Shown here: in pieces, positions 32,437-41,284 of the stretch
How positions within the stretch are numbered: the stretch's first letter is position 1
Layout: the number at the start of each line of letters is the position of its first letter
Source of the DNA: Pseudonocardia sp. TRM90224
GTDB taxonomy: Bacteria > Actinomycetota > Actinomycetes > Mycobacteriales > Pseudonocardiaceae
Direction of reading: 5' to 3'
NCBI RefSeq assembly: GCF_021245725.1
Contig: NZ_JAJGSX010000013.1
Coordinates: forward strand, 1 to 64,000
Length of the DNA stretch: 64,000 nucleotides
Notes under the pieces: model-generated
Databases searched by the model: none
Told to the model about the DNA's origin: nothing
The model's input: only the letters and a program-made list of their open reading frames with translations
Made by a program: the position numbers and the translations under genes

Positions 32437-33675
32437 ATGCAAACATGGGCATCCGTCGACGTTCCACGCCTCGCCGGCAGCGGCCCCGCGCTGCGCTTGT
32501 ACGACACGGCGACCGGACGGATCCGCCCCACCGCGCCCGGTCCCGAGGCCACGATGTACGTCTGCGGCATCACGCCCTACGACGCGACCCACCTCGGCCA
32601 CGCTGCGACCTACCTGGCGTTCGACCTGGTCAACCGGGTGTGGCGGGACCTCGGGCACGAGGTCTTCTACGTGCAGAACGTCACCGACATCGACGACCCG
32701 CTGCTGGAGCGCGCCGAGCGCGACCACGACGACTGGGTTGTGCTCGGCATGCGTGAGACGGCGCTCTTCCGCGAGGACATGGAGGCGCTGCGGGTGATCC
32801 CGCCACGGCACTACGTCGGCGCCGTCGAGGCGATGGGGGAGATCTCCGAGCTAGTCGGCAAGCTCCTCGCATCCGGCGCCGGGTACCGCGTGGACGACCC
32901 GGAGTTCCCCGACGTCTACTTCGACAGCTCGGTGACGGGCCGGTTCGGCTACGAGTCCAACTACGACGAGCAGACGATGATCGAGCTGTCCCGCGAGCGT
33001 GGCGGCGACCCCGACCGCCCCGGCAAGCGGCACCCGCTCGACCCGCTGCTCTGGCGGATGGCCCGCGAGGGCGAGCCGTCGTGGGAGTCCGACCTCGGCG
33101 CCGGGCGCGCCGGGTGGCACGTCGAGTGCGCGGCGATCGCGCTGAACCGGCTCGGCTCGCAGATCGACCTCAACGGCGGCGGCTCCGACCTGATCTTCCC
33201 GCACCACGAGTGCGGCGCCGCCCACGCGGAGGCGTTCACCGGGGAGCACCCGTTCGCGCGGCACTACACGCACGCCGGCCTGATCGGTCTCGACGGCGAG
33301 AAGATGTCCAAGTCGCGCGGCAACCTCGTGTTCGTCTCGAAGCTGCGCGCGCAGGGCGTCGACCCGAACGCCGTGCGCGCGGCGCTGCTAGCCGGGCACT
33401 ACCGCACCGACCGCCAGTGGACTCCGGAGCTGCTGGCGCAGGCCGAGGCGCGGCTCGCGCGGTGGCGGCAGGCCGTCGCGCTCGACGCCGGACCCGCCGC
33501 GGACGACCTGGTCGCGCGTCTGCGCACGCACCTGGCCGACGACCTCGACACGCCTTCGGCGCTCGCCGCCGTCGACGGCTGGGCGAGCGAGGCGCTCGAA
33601 CGGCGCGGGACGGATCCCGCGGCGCCCGCCCTCGTCCGGGACGCGGTGGACGCGCTGCTGGGCATCGCGCTCTAG
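32437..33675 (+). CDS. mshC: Cysteine--1-D-myo-inosityl 2-amino-2-deoxy-alpha-D-glucopyranoside ligase
   Basis: 412 residues. Class I aminoacyl-tRNA-synthetase fold: zinc Cys43 in YVCGITPYDATHLGHAATY (which also carries the HIGH-type motif), NVTDIDDPLLERA, WHVECAAIAL, PHHECGAAHAE and KMSKSRGN. Shorter than CysRS, lacking the anticodon domain, and with the MshC-type C-terminus. Reaction: ATP-dependent joining of Cys to GlcN-Ins in mycothiol synthesis, cytosolic. ATG 32437 lies 7 nt after TAAGTT (32424), with no Shine-Dalgarno: leaderless. Confidence 0.95.
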   Translation: MQTWASVDVPRLAGSGPALRLYDTATGRIRPTAPGPEATMYVCGITPYDATHLGHAATYLAFDLVNRVWRDLGHEVFYVQNVTDIDDPLLERAERDHDDWVVLGMRETALFREDMEALRVIPPRHYVGAVEAMGEISELVGKLLASGAGYRVDDPEFPDVYFDSSVTGRFGYESNYDEQTMIELSRERGGDPDRPGKRHPLDPLLWRMAREGEPSWESDLGAGRAGWHVECAAIALNRLGSQIDLNGGGSDLIFPHHECGAAHAEAFTGEHPFARHYTHAGLIGLDGEKMSKSRGNLVFVSKLRAQGVDPNAVRAALLAGHYRTDRQWTPELLAQAEARLARWRQAVALDAGPAADDLVARLRTHLADDLDTPSALAAVDGWASEALERRGTDPAAPALVRDAVDALLGIAL

Positions 33676-33709
33676 CGCGTTTCGACCCTCGCGAGCGCAG
33701 GGTCGGGGT

Positions 33710-33768
33710 GAGGGCAGGAAAGCCACTTTCCTGCCCTGTGAGGGCCGGAAAGTGGCTTTCCTGCCCTC
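33710..33768. repeat. Family-B double hairpin B5
   Basis: Same sequence as B1 through both halves, including the GTGAGGGCC linker. Between mshC and a convergent small ORF. Confidence 0.9.
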
Positions 33769-33788
33769 ACGGGCGGGAGTCCCCGGGG

Positions 33789-33962
33789 TCAGTCCGGTGG
33801 CTCCGTCGCGCCCGCGTCCTCCTCGACGTCCTCGTTCCGCGGCTTCGGGTCGCCCTCGGCGTCCTTGCTGTCGGAATCGTCGCCCGGCAGCGGGATGTCG
33901 AGGTCGAGGTCGGGGACGCCGGGCGGGCGGGGCGGCTCGGGATCGAGGGCGCGTTCTGTCAT
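33789..33962 (-). CDS. Small acidic proline-rich protein (57 aa)
   Basis: 57 codons from ATG 33962 (MTERALDPEPPRPPGVPD...). About one third Asp/Glu and one fifth Pro, no hydrophobic core, so it is probably disordered. Reading of the opposite strand gives no alternative protein here. Minus-strand TAGTCC (33969-33974) ends 6 nt before the ATG, fitting the leaderless pattern and supporting it as a gene. No family recognised. Confidence 0.45.
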   Translation of the reverse strand: MTERALDPEPPRPPGVPDLDLDIPLPGDDSDSKDAEGDPKPRNEDVEEDAGATEPPD

Positions 33963-33997
33963 GCGGTCGGACTACCCGTTCTGGTTGGGTGGACCAC

Positions 33998-34363
33998 ATG
34001 GCGCGCAACGTGCTGGGCGGCGAGCTGCAGACCTGCAGCACCGACCCGCTGACCGGCTTCTACCGCAACGGCTGCTGCGACACGGGCGGTGAGGACACCG
34101 GCGTGCACACCGTTTGCGCGCAGGTGGACGCGCAGTTCCTCGCCTTCAGCGCGGCGGCGGGCAACGACCTGTCGACGCCGCGGCCGGAGTACGGCTTCGC
34201 GGGCCTGCAGCCCGGCGACCGCTGGTGCCTGTGCGCCGACAGGTGGGTCGAGGCGAACGAGGCCGGCGTCGCGCCGCCCGTCGTGCTGGAGGCCACCCAC
34301 GCGCGGACCTTGGAGTGGGTCGACGTCGCAGAGCTGCGCAAGCACGCCGTGGAGCCGCGGTGA
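33998..34363 (+). CDS. DUF2237 family protein
   Basis: 121 residues. Diagnostic conserved segments: ELQTCSTDPLTGFYRNGCCDTG, DTGVHTVCAQVDAQFLAFS, GNDLSTP, and GDRWCLCADRWVEA, with six conserved Cys. DUF2237 proteins are about 120 residues, so this is full length. No biochemical function is established; the Cys/Asp pattern suggests metal binding. ATG 33998 is chosen; GTG 33989 is in frame. The stop overlaps the next gene's start (GTGA). Confidence 0.85.
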   Translation: MARNVLGGELQTCSTDPLTGFYRNGCCDTGGEDTGVHTVCAQVDAQFLAFSAAAGNDLSTPRPEYGFAGLQPGDRWCLCADRWVEANEAGVAPPVVLEATHARTLEWVDVAELRKHAVEPR

Positions 34364-34746
34364 TCTCGGTCGAGCTGGCGCTGCGGCTGAAGGCTGCGGG
34401 ACTGACCTGGACGCCCGCGTCCGGCGACCGGTTCGTGATCGCCAACCGCGGCATGGACACCGAGGTGTTCGTCGTCAGCGAGCTCACCATCGACGTCCAC
34501 GAGGCGCCGACCGGGCGGCTGATCCGCTTCAACGGCACCACCGAGTGGGCGCTCGACAGCGTCGAGCAGGACGCCGCGGTCTGGCTGCCGCACGAGAGCC
34601 AGCTGCGCGAGGCGCTCGGTGAGCGGTTCCGGCTGCTGGAACCCGTGGGCGACGGCCACGCGGTGGTGCTGACCGACGGCTCCCGCCACGTCGACACCGA
34701 CGCCGAACGCGCCTACGCGAGAGCGGTGCTGGCCGCCCTCGCCTGA
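34360..34746 (+). CDS. Hypothetical protein often labelled CpaE-like
   Basis: 128 residues from GTG 34360, coupled to DUF2237 by a GTGA overlap. Recognisable segments: LRLKAAGLTWTPASGDRFVI, MDTEVFVVSELTIDV and FNGTTEWALDSVEQDAAVWLPHE. Actinobacterial homologues are commonly named pilus assembly protein CpaE, but the sequence has no P-loop and no similarity to real CpaE, so I treat that name as a carry-over. The WLP..QL.E.LG.rF segment suggests a small phosphoribosyl- or nucleotide-related helper, but this is speculation. Confidence 0.6.
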   Translation: MISVELALRLKAAGLTWTPASGDRFVIANRGMDTEVFVVSELTIDVHEAPTGRLIRFNGTTEWALDSVEQDAAVWLPHESQLREALGERFRLLEPVGDGHAVVLTDGSRHVDTDAERAYARAVLAALA

Positions 34747-34756
34747 CGGCCGCCCA

Positions 34757-34825
34757 AATCTCCCCACCGTTTTGTGCACCTGCGCGCCCCACAGGCGCGC
34801 AAGTGCACAAAACGGTGGGGAAGTT
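34757..34825. repeat. Family-A inverted repeat A6
   Basis: Arms CCCCACCGTTTTGTGCAC (34762-34779) and perfect complement (34803-34820), with inner stem TGCGCGCC/GGCGCGCA. Fills the gap between two convergent genes. Confidence 0.9.
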
Positions 34826-34830
34826 CGGGG

Positions 34831-35961
34831 TCAGTTCCGGTCGCGGGGGAGCGCGACCGGGATGAGGGTGGCCATCAGGGCGGCCGGGATCAGGAAGCCG
34901 GCTAACGGGTCGGCGTGGTAGATCGGGGTCACCGCGACCGGGCTGAGCGCGCTGCCGCCGAATCGGACGGCCTGCACCACCGACATCGAGCCGCCCGTGT
35001 TGCCGGCGGGGGAGCGCAGCACGAGCGTGTTCACCCCGACCAGCACGAGCTGCGTGGCGACGCCGGCGGTCGTCCAGATCACCGCGATCATCCAGACGTC
35101 GGGCGCAAGCCCGGCACCGGCGACGGCGAGCGCGCCGATGACCGTCCCGAGCAGGACGCTGCGCCGCGGCCCGACCGTGTCGATCCGCCCGCCGACCATC
35201 CGCGCGGTGAGCAGCCCGGCGACGCCCATCCCGGTCAGCACGAGGCCGCGGGTGCCGGCGCCGACGTCGAACTGCTCCTCCAGCCGCAGCGCGACGAGGA
35301 ACGCCAACCCGGTCAGGCACCCGGCGCCCAGCGCGGAGACCACCCCGATGCGCAGCACCTCCGGTCGCATCGCCGTGCGCAGCGACGGCCGTCCGCTCGG
35401 CGCAGCACCGGCCGGGATGCCGACGACCGCGAGCCCGACCCCGACGAGCGCGACGGCGATGAACGCCGCCCGCCACTCCACCTCGGCGGCGAGCCCGCCG
35501 AGCAGCGGCGCGCTGGTCTGCCCCGCGGCCTGCAGCGAGCCGAACCAGCCCAGCGCCCGCCCGAGCCGCTCCGGCCGGGTGGCCGCGGCGAGCGCGGCCA
35601 GCAGCAGCGGCGTGGTGAACGCGTTGGCCACACCCTGCACCGCGCGTGCGGCGACGAACAGCGTCAACGTCGGGGCGAGCACGCACGCCACCGACGCGAC
35701 GACGTACAGCACGTAGCCGGCGATGACCGTGCGCCGCCGCCCCCAGCGTTCCCCGAGCGTCCCGGAGACCAGCTGGACCGCCGCGAACGGCAAGAGGTAG
35801 GCGGTGATGCTCAGCGACGCCGTCGCGGGCGTCACCGCGAACGAGACGCCCAGCTCCGGCAGCATCGCGACGGTGATCCCGCCGCCGAACGGGCCGAGGA
35901 ACGCTCCTGCGTAGACGCCGAGCCGGGCGAAGCGCTCCCGGGTGCCTTCCGTCGTGCTCAG
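34831..35961 (-). CDS. MFS transporter with non-canonical start
   Basis: About 376 residues, 12 hydrophobic segments: GVYAGAFLGPFGGGITVAML (TM1), motif A GTLGERWGRRRTVI, motif C-like GSLQAAGQTSAPLLGGL. Typical drug/metabolite proton antiporter. No ATG, GTG or TTG is in frame before TM1; the first ATG would delete TM1. The only plausible start is CTG 35961, which overlaps the PAC2 stop as CTGA, mirroring the ATGA/GTGA couplings elsewhere. Alternatively the 5' end is frameshifted. Co-transcribed with PAC2. Confidence 0.75.
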   Translation of the reverse strand: MSTTEGTRERFARLGVYAGAFLGPFGGGITVAMLPELGVSFAVTPATASLSITAYLLPFAAVQLVSGTLGERWGRRRTVIAGYVLYVVASVACVLAPTLTLFVAARAVQGVANAFTTPLLLAALAAATRPERLGRALGWFGSLQAAGQTSAPLLGGLAAEVEWRAAFIAVALVGVGLAVVGIPAGAAPSGRPSLRTAMRPEVLRIGVVSALGAGCLTGLAFLVALRLEEQFDVGAGTRGLVLTGMGVAGLLTARMVGGRIDTVGPRRSVLLGTVIGALAVAGAGLAPDVWMIAVIWTTAGVATQLVLVGVNTLVLRSPAGNTGGSMSVVQAVRFGGSALSPVAVTPIYHADPLAGFLIPAALMATLIPVALPRDRN

Positions 35962-36848
35962 CTGCCTGCGCCGCCCGAGCCACGTCGGCGCAGGTAGCGC
36001 TCGAAATCGGCGGCGATCGCGTCGCCGTCGGCCTCCGGCACGTCGGCGTCGGCAGCGTCGATGGCGGCCTGCTCCTCCAGCTGCCGGACGTACTCGCGCA
36101 CCTCGTCGTCGGCCTCGGCCATCTCCGAGACGGTGCGCTCCCACTCCTCGGCCTGCTCGGGCAGCCCGCCGAGCGGCACCTCGACGTCGAGGACCTCCTC
36201 GATGCGGTGCAGCAGCGCGACGGCGGCCTTGGGCACGCGCGCCTGCGAGACGTAATGCGGCACCGACGCCCAGAACGACACGGCCGGGATGCCCGCCGCG
36301 ACGCACTCGTTCTGGAAGACCCCGACGATCCCGGTGGCGCCTTCGTACGTCGAGAGCTCCACGCGCAGCTCGCTCGCCGATTCCTTGTCGTAGGCGATCC
36401 CGCTGACCGGTGTGGGCCGCGTGTGCGGGGTGTCGGTCAGCAGCGCGCCCAAAGAGATGACCTTGGTCACGCCCAGCCGCTCGATGTGGCCGAGCAGCTC
36501 TCGGCAGAAGCTGCGCCAGCGCAGGTTGGGCTCGATCCCGTTGACGAGCACGACGTGGCGCTCGGTGCCGGGGAGGGTCGCCACCGACAGCCGGGTGGTC
36601 TGCCACTCGATCCGGCGGGTCACGCCGTCGGAGAGGCGCACGTGCGGGCGCGTGACCTGGAAGTCGTAGTACTCCTCGGGGTCGATCGACGCGAGCGGCG
36701 TGGCGTCCCAGCTCAGCTCGAGGTGCTCCAGCGCGGTGCTGGCGGCCTCGCCCGCGTCGTTCCACCCCTCGAAGGCGGCGATCATCACCGGGTCGACGAG
36801 GCGGGGTGAAGGGTGCTCCGCTCCGGGGTCCGGCGTGCGATCGGTCAT
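35958..36848 (-). CDS. PAC2 family protein
   Basis: 296 residues. PAC2 signatures: MIAAFEGWNDAGEAAS at the N-terminus, VLVNGIEPNLRWRSFC, VISLGALLTDTPHTRP and AVSFWASVPHYVSQ; the C-terminal 60 residues form an acidic helix. Family knowledge: homologues of proteasome-assembly chaperone 2, present beside proteasome or metH genes in actinobacteria, with unproven role. Minus-strand TAGTCT (36855-36860) ends 6 nt before ATG 36848: leaderless. Divergent from metH. Confidence 0.9.
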   Translation of the reverse strand: MTDRTPDPGAEHPSPRLVDPVMIAAFEGWNDAGEAASTALEHLELSWDATPLASIDPEEYYDFQVTRPHVRLSDGVTRRIEWQTTRLSVATLPGTERHVVLVNGIEPNLRWRSFCRELLGHIERLGVTKVISLGALLTDTPHTRPTPVSGIAYDKESASELRVELSTYEGATGIVGVFQNECVAAGIPAVSFWASVPHYVSQARVPKAAVALLHRIEEVLDVEVPLGGLPEQAEEWERTVSEMAEADDEVREYVRQLEEQAAIDAADADVPEADGDAIAADFERYLRRRGSGGAGS

Positions 36849-36914
36849 CGGACCAGACTACGGCCCGCGGCACCGCGGAGTGCGACGGCACGGCGGGCGA
36901 GGCCGATGCACGAC

Positions 36915-36950
36915 TACCGTGTGGGGTCGGGATCCCGCCCGCAGCCGACC
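36915..36950 (+). promoter_or_regulatory. metH promoter and 5'UTR hairpin
   Basis: TACCGT at 36915 is a probable -10. The short leader contains GGTCGG (36925) pairing with CCGACC (36945), just upstream of the AAGGA ribosome site. The leader is too short for a B12 riboswitch. Confidence 0.4.
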
Positions 36951-36963
36951 GGAAAAGGACACT

Positions 36964-39900
36964 ATGCAGCCGCATGCGTTCGACACCACGTTCATGGACA
37001 CTCTCGCCGAACGGGTCGTCATAGCCGACGGTGCTATGGGCACCATGTTGCAAGCCGCCGACCTGGGCCTCGACGACTTCGCCGGCCTCGAAGGCTGCAA
37101 CGAGATCCTCAACGACACCCGCCCCGACGTCGTGCGCCACATCCACCGCGCCTACTTCGAGGCCGGCGCCGACGCCGTCGAGACCAACACGTTCGGGGCG
37201 AACCTGCCCAACCTCGCCGACTACGACATCGCCGACCGGATCGAGGAGCTCGCGTTCAAGGGCGCGCAGCTGGCGCGCGAGGTCGCCGACGAGATGGCGA
37301 CGAGCGACCGGCCGCGCTACGTGCTCGGCTCGGTCGGGCCCGGCACGAAGCTGCCGACGCTGGGCCACGCGAGCTTCGCCTCGCTGCGCGACGCCTACCA
37401 GGAGTGCGGGCGCGGGCTGCTCGCCGGCGGCGCCGACGCGATCATCATCGAGACCTGCCAGGACCTGCTCCAGGTCAAGGCCGCCGTGCTGGGCGTCAAG
37501 CGGGCGATGGTCGAGGAGGGTCGGCGCATCCCGGTCATCACGCAGGTCGCGATGGAGACGACGGGCACGATGCTGCTCGGTTCCGAGATCGGCGCCGCGC
37601 TGACCGCGCTGGAACCGCTCGGCATCGACCTGATCGGCCTCAACTGCTCGACCGGCCCCGCCGAGATGAGCGAGCACCTGCGCACGCTGTCCAAGCACTC
37701 GCGCATCCCGCTCTCGGTGATGCCGAACGCCGGGCTGCCCGTGCTCGGGCCGAACGGCGCGGAGTACCCGCTCGACCCCGACGGGCTCGCCGAGGCGCTC
37801 AAGGTGTTCGTCCGCGACTACGGCATGTCGCTCATCGGCGGCTGCTGCGGCAGCACGCCCGCGCACATCACGGCGATCACCGAGGCGGTGCGCGACCTCC
37901 CGCCGCGCACTCGGACGCCACGCCCCGAGCCGGGCCTGTCCTCGCTGTACGCGTCGGTGCCGTTCCGGCAGGACACGTCGGTGCTGATGATCGGTGAGCG
38001 GACCAACGCCAACGGCTCGAAGAAGTTCCGCGACGCGATGCTCGAGCAGGACTGGGAGGCGTGCGTCGGGATCGCGCGCGACCAGACCCGCGAGGGCGCG
38101 CACCTGATCGACCTGTGCGTCGACTACGTCGGGCGCGACGGCGTCGCCGACATGGCCGAGCTGGCCGGGCGCCTCGCGACGGCCTCGACGCTGCCGGTGA
38201 TGCTCGACTCCACCGAGCCCGCGGTGATCAAGGCGGGGCTGGAGCGCCTCGGCGGCCGCTCGATCATCAACTCCGTCAACTACGAGGACGGCGACGGGCC
38301 CGGCTCGCGCTTCCAGGTGGCGATGGAGCTGGTCCGCGAGCACGGCGCGGCCGTCGTCGCGCTCTGCATCGACGAGGAGGGCCAGGCCCGCACCGCCGAG
38401 TGGAAGGTGCGGGTGGCCGACCGGCTCATCCGCGACCTCACCACCAACCACGGCATGCACATCGAGGACATCGTCGTCGACACCCTGACATTCCCGATCA
38501 CCACCGGGCAGGAGGAGGTGCGTCGCGACGCGATCGAGACGATCGAGGCGATCCGCGAGCTGAAGCGCCGCTTCCCCGACGTGCAGACCACGCTCGGCGT
38601 CTCCAACATCTCGTTCGGCCTCAACGCCGCCGCGCGGCAGGTGCTGAACTCGGTGTTCCTGCACGAGTGCGTGAACGCGGGGCTCGACACCGCGATCGTG
38701 AGCGCCGCGAAGATCCTCCCGATGTCGAAGATCCCCGACGAGCAGCGCTCGGTCGCGCTCGACCTGGTCTACGACCGCCGCCGCGAGGGCTACGACCCGC
38801 TCAACAAGTTCATGGAGCTCTTCGAGGGCGTCTCGGCGTCGTCGGCGCGCGCGACCCGCGCGGAGGAGCTGGCCGGGCTCCCGTTGTTCGAGCGGCTGGA
38901 GCGGCGGATCATCGACGGCGAGCGCGAGGGCCTGGGCGCCGACCTCGACGAGGCGTTGGAGTCCCGACCCGCCCTGGAGATCATCAACGACACGCTGCTC
39001 TCGGGCATGAAGACCGTCGGCGAGCTCTTCGGCTCCGGCCAGATGCAGCTGCCGTTCGTGCTGGCCAGCGCTGAGGTGATGAAGACCGCGGTGGCGCACC
39101 TCGAACCGCATATGGAGAAGGCCGACACCGAGGGCAAGGGCACGATCGTGCTGGCCACGGTGAAGGGCGACGTCCACGACATCGGCAAGAACCTCGTCGA
39201 CATCATCCTGACCAACAACGGCTACACGGTGGTCAACCTGGGCATCAAGCAGCCCATCTCGACGATCCTCTCGGCGGTGGAGGAGCACAACGCGCACGCC
39301 GTCGGGATGTCCGGGCTGCTGGTCAAGTCCACGGTGATCATGAAGGAGAACCTGCAGGAGATGAACGCCCGCGGGGTCGCGCAGCGCGTCCCCGTCCTGC
39401 TCGGTGGCGCCGCGCTCACCCGCTCCTACGTCGAGAACGACCTCTCGGAGGTCTACGAGGGCCGGGTCGCGTACGCGCGTGACGCCTTCGAGGGCTTGCG
39501 GCTGATGGACGCGACCATGGCGCGCGTCCGCGGCGAGGCACCGGAGGTCGACCCCGAGGAGGAGGCGAAGAAGGCCGAGCGCAAGGCCCGCCACGAACGC
39601 TCGCAGCGGGTGGCCGCGAAGCGCAAGGCGGCCGAGGCCGAGGTCGCGGGGCCGATCCCGGACCGTTCGGACGTCACGATCGACAACCCGCTGCCGACGC
39701 CGCCGTTCTGGGGCACCCGGGTGGTCAAGGGTGTGGCGCTGGCGGAGTACTCCGGCATGATCGACGAGCGGGCGCTGTTCCTCGGGCAGTGGGGGCTGCG
39801 GGGCGCGAAGGGTGGCAGCGGCCCGACCTACGAGGAGCTGCTGGAGACCGAGGGCCGGCCGCGGCTGCGGTACTGGTTGGAGCGCCTCGCGACCGACGGC

Positions 39901-40527
39901 ATCCTCGCGCACGCCGCCGTCGTCTACGGCTACTTCCCCGCGGTGTCGGAGGGCGACGCGCTGGTGGTGCTGGACGACGTGCGGCCCGACGCGCTGGAGC
40001 GCTACCGGCTGGAGTTCCCGCGCCAGCGTCGCGACCGGCACTTGTGCCTGGCCGACTTCTGGCGGCCGCGCAAGGTCGCGGTGGAGCGCGGCGAGGTGGA
40101 CGTGCTGCCGCTGCACCTGGTCACGATGGGGCAGCCGATCGCCGACTACGCGAACGAGCTGTTCGCGAAGGACGCCTACCGCGACTACCTCGAGGTGCAC
40201 GGGCTCGGTGTGCAGCTGACCGAGGCGCTCGCGGAGTACTGGCACCGGCGGATCCGCGAGGAGCTGACCTGGTCGAGCGGTGCCACCCTCGCGGAGGAGG
40301 ACCCGGCCGACGTCGAGGAGTTCTTCAAGCTCGGCTACCGCGGTGCTCGCTACTCGCTGGGTTACGGCGCCTGCCCGAACCTGGAGGACCGCACGAAGCT
40401 GATCGACCTGCTGCAGCCGGGCCGCATCGGTGTCGAGCTGTCGGAGGAGTTGCAGCTGCACCCCGAGCAGTCCACCGACGCGATGGTGGCCCACCACCCG
40501 GAGGCGAAGTACTTCAATGCCGGCTGA
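36964..40527 (+). CDS. metH: Methionine synthase, cobalamin-dependent
   Basis: 1187 residues, full four-module enzyme: homocysteine domain (1-310; zinc Cys in GLNCSTGP and GGCCGSTPAHI), pterin domain (about 345-600; MIGERTNANGSKKF), cobalamin domain with DVHDIGKN (about residue 738; B12-ligand His), and the C-terminal AdoMet-activation domain (about 890-1187; RFSLGYGACPNLEDR-like YSLGYGACPNLEDR). Reaction: methyl transfer from methyltetrahydrofolate to homocysteine. An Arg/Lys/Glu-rich linker (KAERKARHERSQRVAAKRK) precedes the activation domain. ATG 36964 has AAGGA 6 nt upstream. The HAD gene overlaps its end. Confidence 0.96.
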   Translation: MQPHAFDTTFMDTLAERVVIADGAMGTMLQAADLGLDDFAGLEGCNEILNDTRPDVVRHIHRAYFEAGADAVETNTFGANLPNLADYDIADRIEELAFKGAQLAREVADEMATSDRPRYVLGSVGPGTKLPTLGHASFASLRDAYQECGRGLLAGGADAIIIETCQDLLQVKAAVLGVKRAMVEEGRRIPVITQVAMETTGTMLLGSEIGAALTALEPLGIDLIGLNCSTGPAEMSEHLRTLSKHSRIPLSVMPNAGLPVLGPNGAEYPLDPDGLAEALKVFVRDYGMSLIGGCCGSTPAHITAITEAVRDLPPRTRTPRPEPGLSSLYASVPFRQDTSVLMIGERTNANGSKKFRDAMLEQDWEACVGIARDQTREGAHLIDLCVDYVGRDGVADMAELAGRLATASTLPVMLDSTEPAVIKAGLERLGGRSIINSVNYEDGDGPGSRFQVAMELVREHGAAVVALCIDEEGQARTAEWKVRVADRLIRDLTTNHGMHIEDIVVDTLTFPITTGQEEVRRDAIETIEAIRELKRRFPDVQTTLGVSNISFGLNAAARQVLNSVFLHECVNAGLDTAIVSAAKILPMSKIPDEQRSVALDLVYDRRREGYDPLNKFMELFEGVSASSARATRAEELAGLPLFERLERRIIDGEREGLGADLDEALESRPALEIINDTLLSGMKTVGELFGSGQMQLPFVLASAEVMKTAVAHLEPHMEKADTEGKGTIVLATVKGDVHDIGKNLVDIILTNNGYTVVNLGIKQPISTILSAVEEHNAHAVGMSGLLVKSTVIMKENLQEMNARGVAQRVPVLLGGAALTRSYVENDLSEVYEGRVAYARDAFEGLRLMDATMARVRGEAPEVDPEEEAKKAERKARHERSQRVAAKRKAAEAEVAGPIPDRSDVTIDNPLPTPPFWGTRVVKGVALAEYSGMIDERALFLGQWGLRGAKGGSGPTYEELLETEGRPRLRYWLERLATDGILAHAAVVYGYFPAVSEGDALVVLDDVRPDALERYRLEFPRQRRDRHLCLADFWRPRKVAVERGEVDVLPLHLVTMGQPIADYANELFAKDAYRDYLEVHGLGVQLTEALAEYWHRRIREELTWSSGATLAEEDPADVEEFFKLGYRGARYSLGYGACPNLEDRTKLIDLLQPGRIGVELSEELQLHPEQSTDAMVAHHPEAKYFNAG

Positions 40528-41251
40528 GGAACGCTTGTCGGTTCCGAACATCGACGCTGATCTTGATGCGGCACCTCCTGCCGCGGTGCTTTGGGACATG
40601 GACGGCACGCTCGTCGACTCGGAGAAGGTCTGGACGGTCTCGCTGCACGAGACGGCCGCGTGGCTGGGTGGTGAGCTGAGCGTCGCGGCGCGCGAGGACA
40701 TGATCGGTTCGAACATGTCCAGGACGTTGACGATCATGTTCGACGATCTGGGGCTGCCGCACGACCCCGACCGGATGGCGGGCGCCGAGCGCTTCATGAA
40801 CGAGCGCACGGAGCGGCTCTTCGCGCAGGGGCTGGAGTGGCGGCCGGGTGCGTTGGAGGCGTTGCGGATGGTGCGCGCGGCGGGCTGGCGCAACGCGTTG
40901 GTCACCAACACGGAGCGGTTCCTCACCGAGATGGCGCTCGACGGGATCGGGCGCGAGCACTTCGCCGTGACCGTCTGCGGCGACGAGGTGGAGCACCCGA
41001 AGCCGGCCGCCGACCCGTACCTGCGGGCGGCCGCGCTGCTCGGCGTCGACGCGGCGGAGTGCTTGGCCGTCGAGGACTCGCCGACGGGGTCGCTCGCGGC
41101 GCAGCGGGCCGGCGCCGCCGTGCTCGTCGTGCCGTGCGACATCCCCGTGCCGGCCGGGCCCGGTCGGGTGCTGCGGGAGTCGCTCGTGGGGCTGACCCCC
41201 ACCGACATCCGGCAGGCCTACCGGCTGGTTACGGGGGAGCGGGCGGCTTGA
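40517..41251 (+). CDS. HAD-superfamily hydrolase (phosphatase-like)
   Basis: 244 residues. Motif I LWDMDGTLVDSEK, a helical cap (residues 45-105), motif II ALVTNTE, motif III Lys in HPKPAADPYL and motif IV VEDSPTGSLAAQRAG. This is the beta-phosphoglucomutase/phosphoglycolate-phosphatase-like group; in actinobacteria a HAD gene regularly follows metH. The start ATG 40517 lies inside the last codons of metH (11-bp overlap), so they are coupled. Substrate unknown. Confidence 0.88.
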   Translation: MPAEERLSVPNIDADLDAAPPAAVLWDMDGTLVDSEKVWTVSLHETAAWLGGELSVAAREDMIGSNMSRTLTIMFDDLGLPHDPDRMAGAERFMNERTERLFAQGLEWRPGALEALRMVRAAGWRNALVTNTERFLTEMALDGIGREHFAVTVCGDEVEHPKPAADPYLRAAALLGVDAAECLAVEDSPTGSLAAQRAGAAVLVVPCDIPVPAGPGRVLRESLVGLTPTDIRQAYRLVTGERAA

Positions 41252-41260
41252 TCCCATGGG

Positions 41261-41284
41261 AATGATCTTCATGGAGTGATCATT
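41261..41284. terminator. Inverted repeat after metH operon
   Basis: AATGATC (41261) and GATCATT (41278) with a 10-nt loop, 10 bp after the HAD stop. AT-rich for this genome. The remaining gap to hisE (41285-41552) has a possible promoter (TTGTGC 41460, TATGAC 41482, 16-bp spacer) and otherwise no gene I can support. Confidence 0.4.

Noticed and set aside
36849..36963. Cobalamin or SAM/SAH riboswitch before metH
   Set aside because: The predicted leader is only about 40 nt and lacks the B12 box; just a small hairpin is visible.
34831..41208. 2125-codon minus-strand frame
   Set aside because: Only the last 376 codons are real (MFS); the rest is antisense to metH, which has every catalytic motif.
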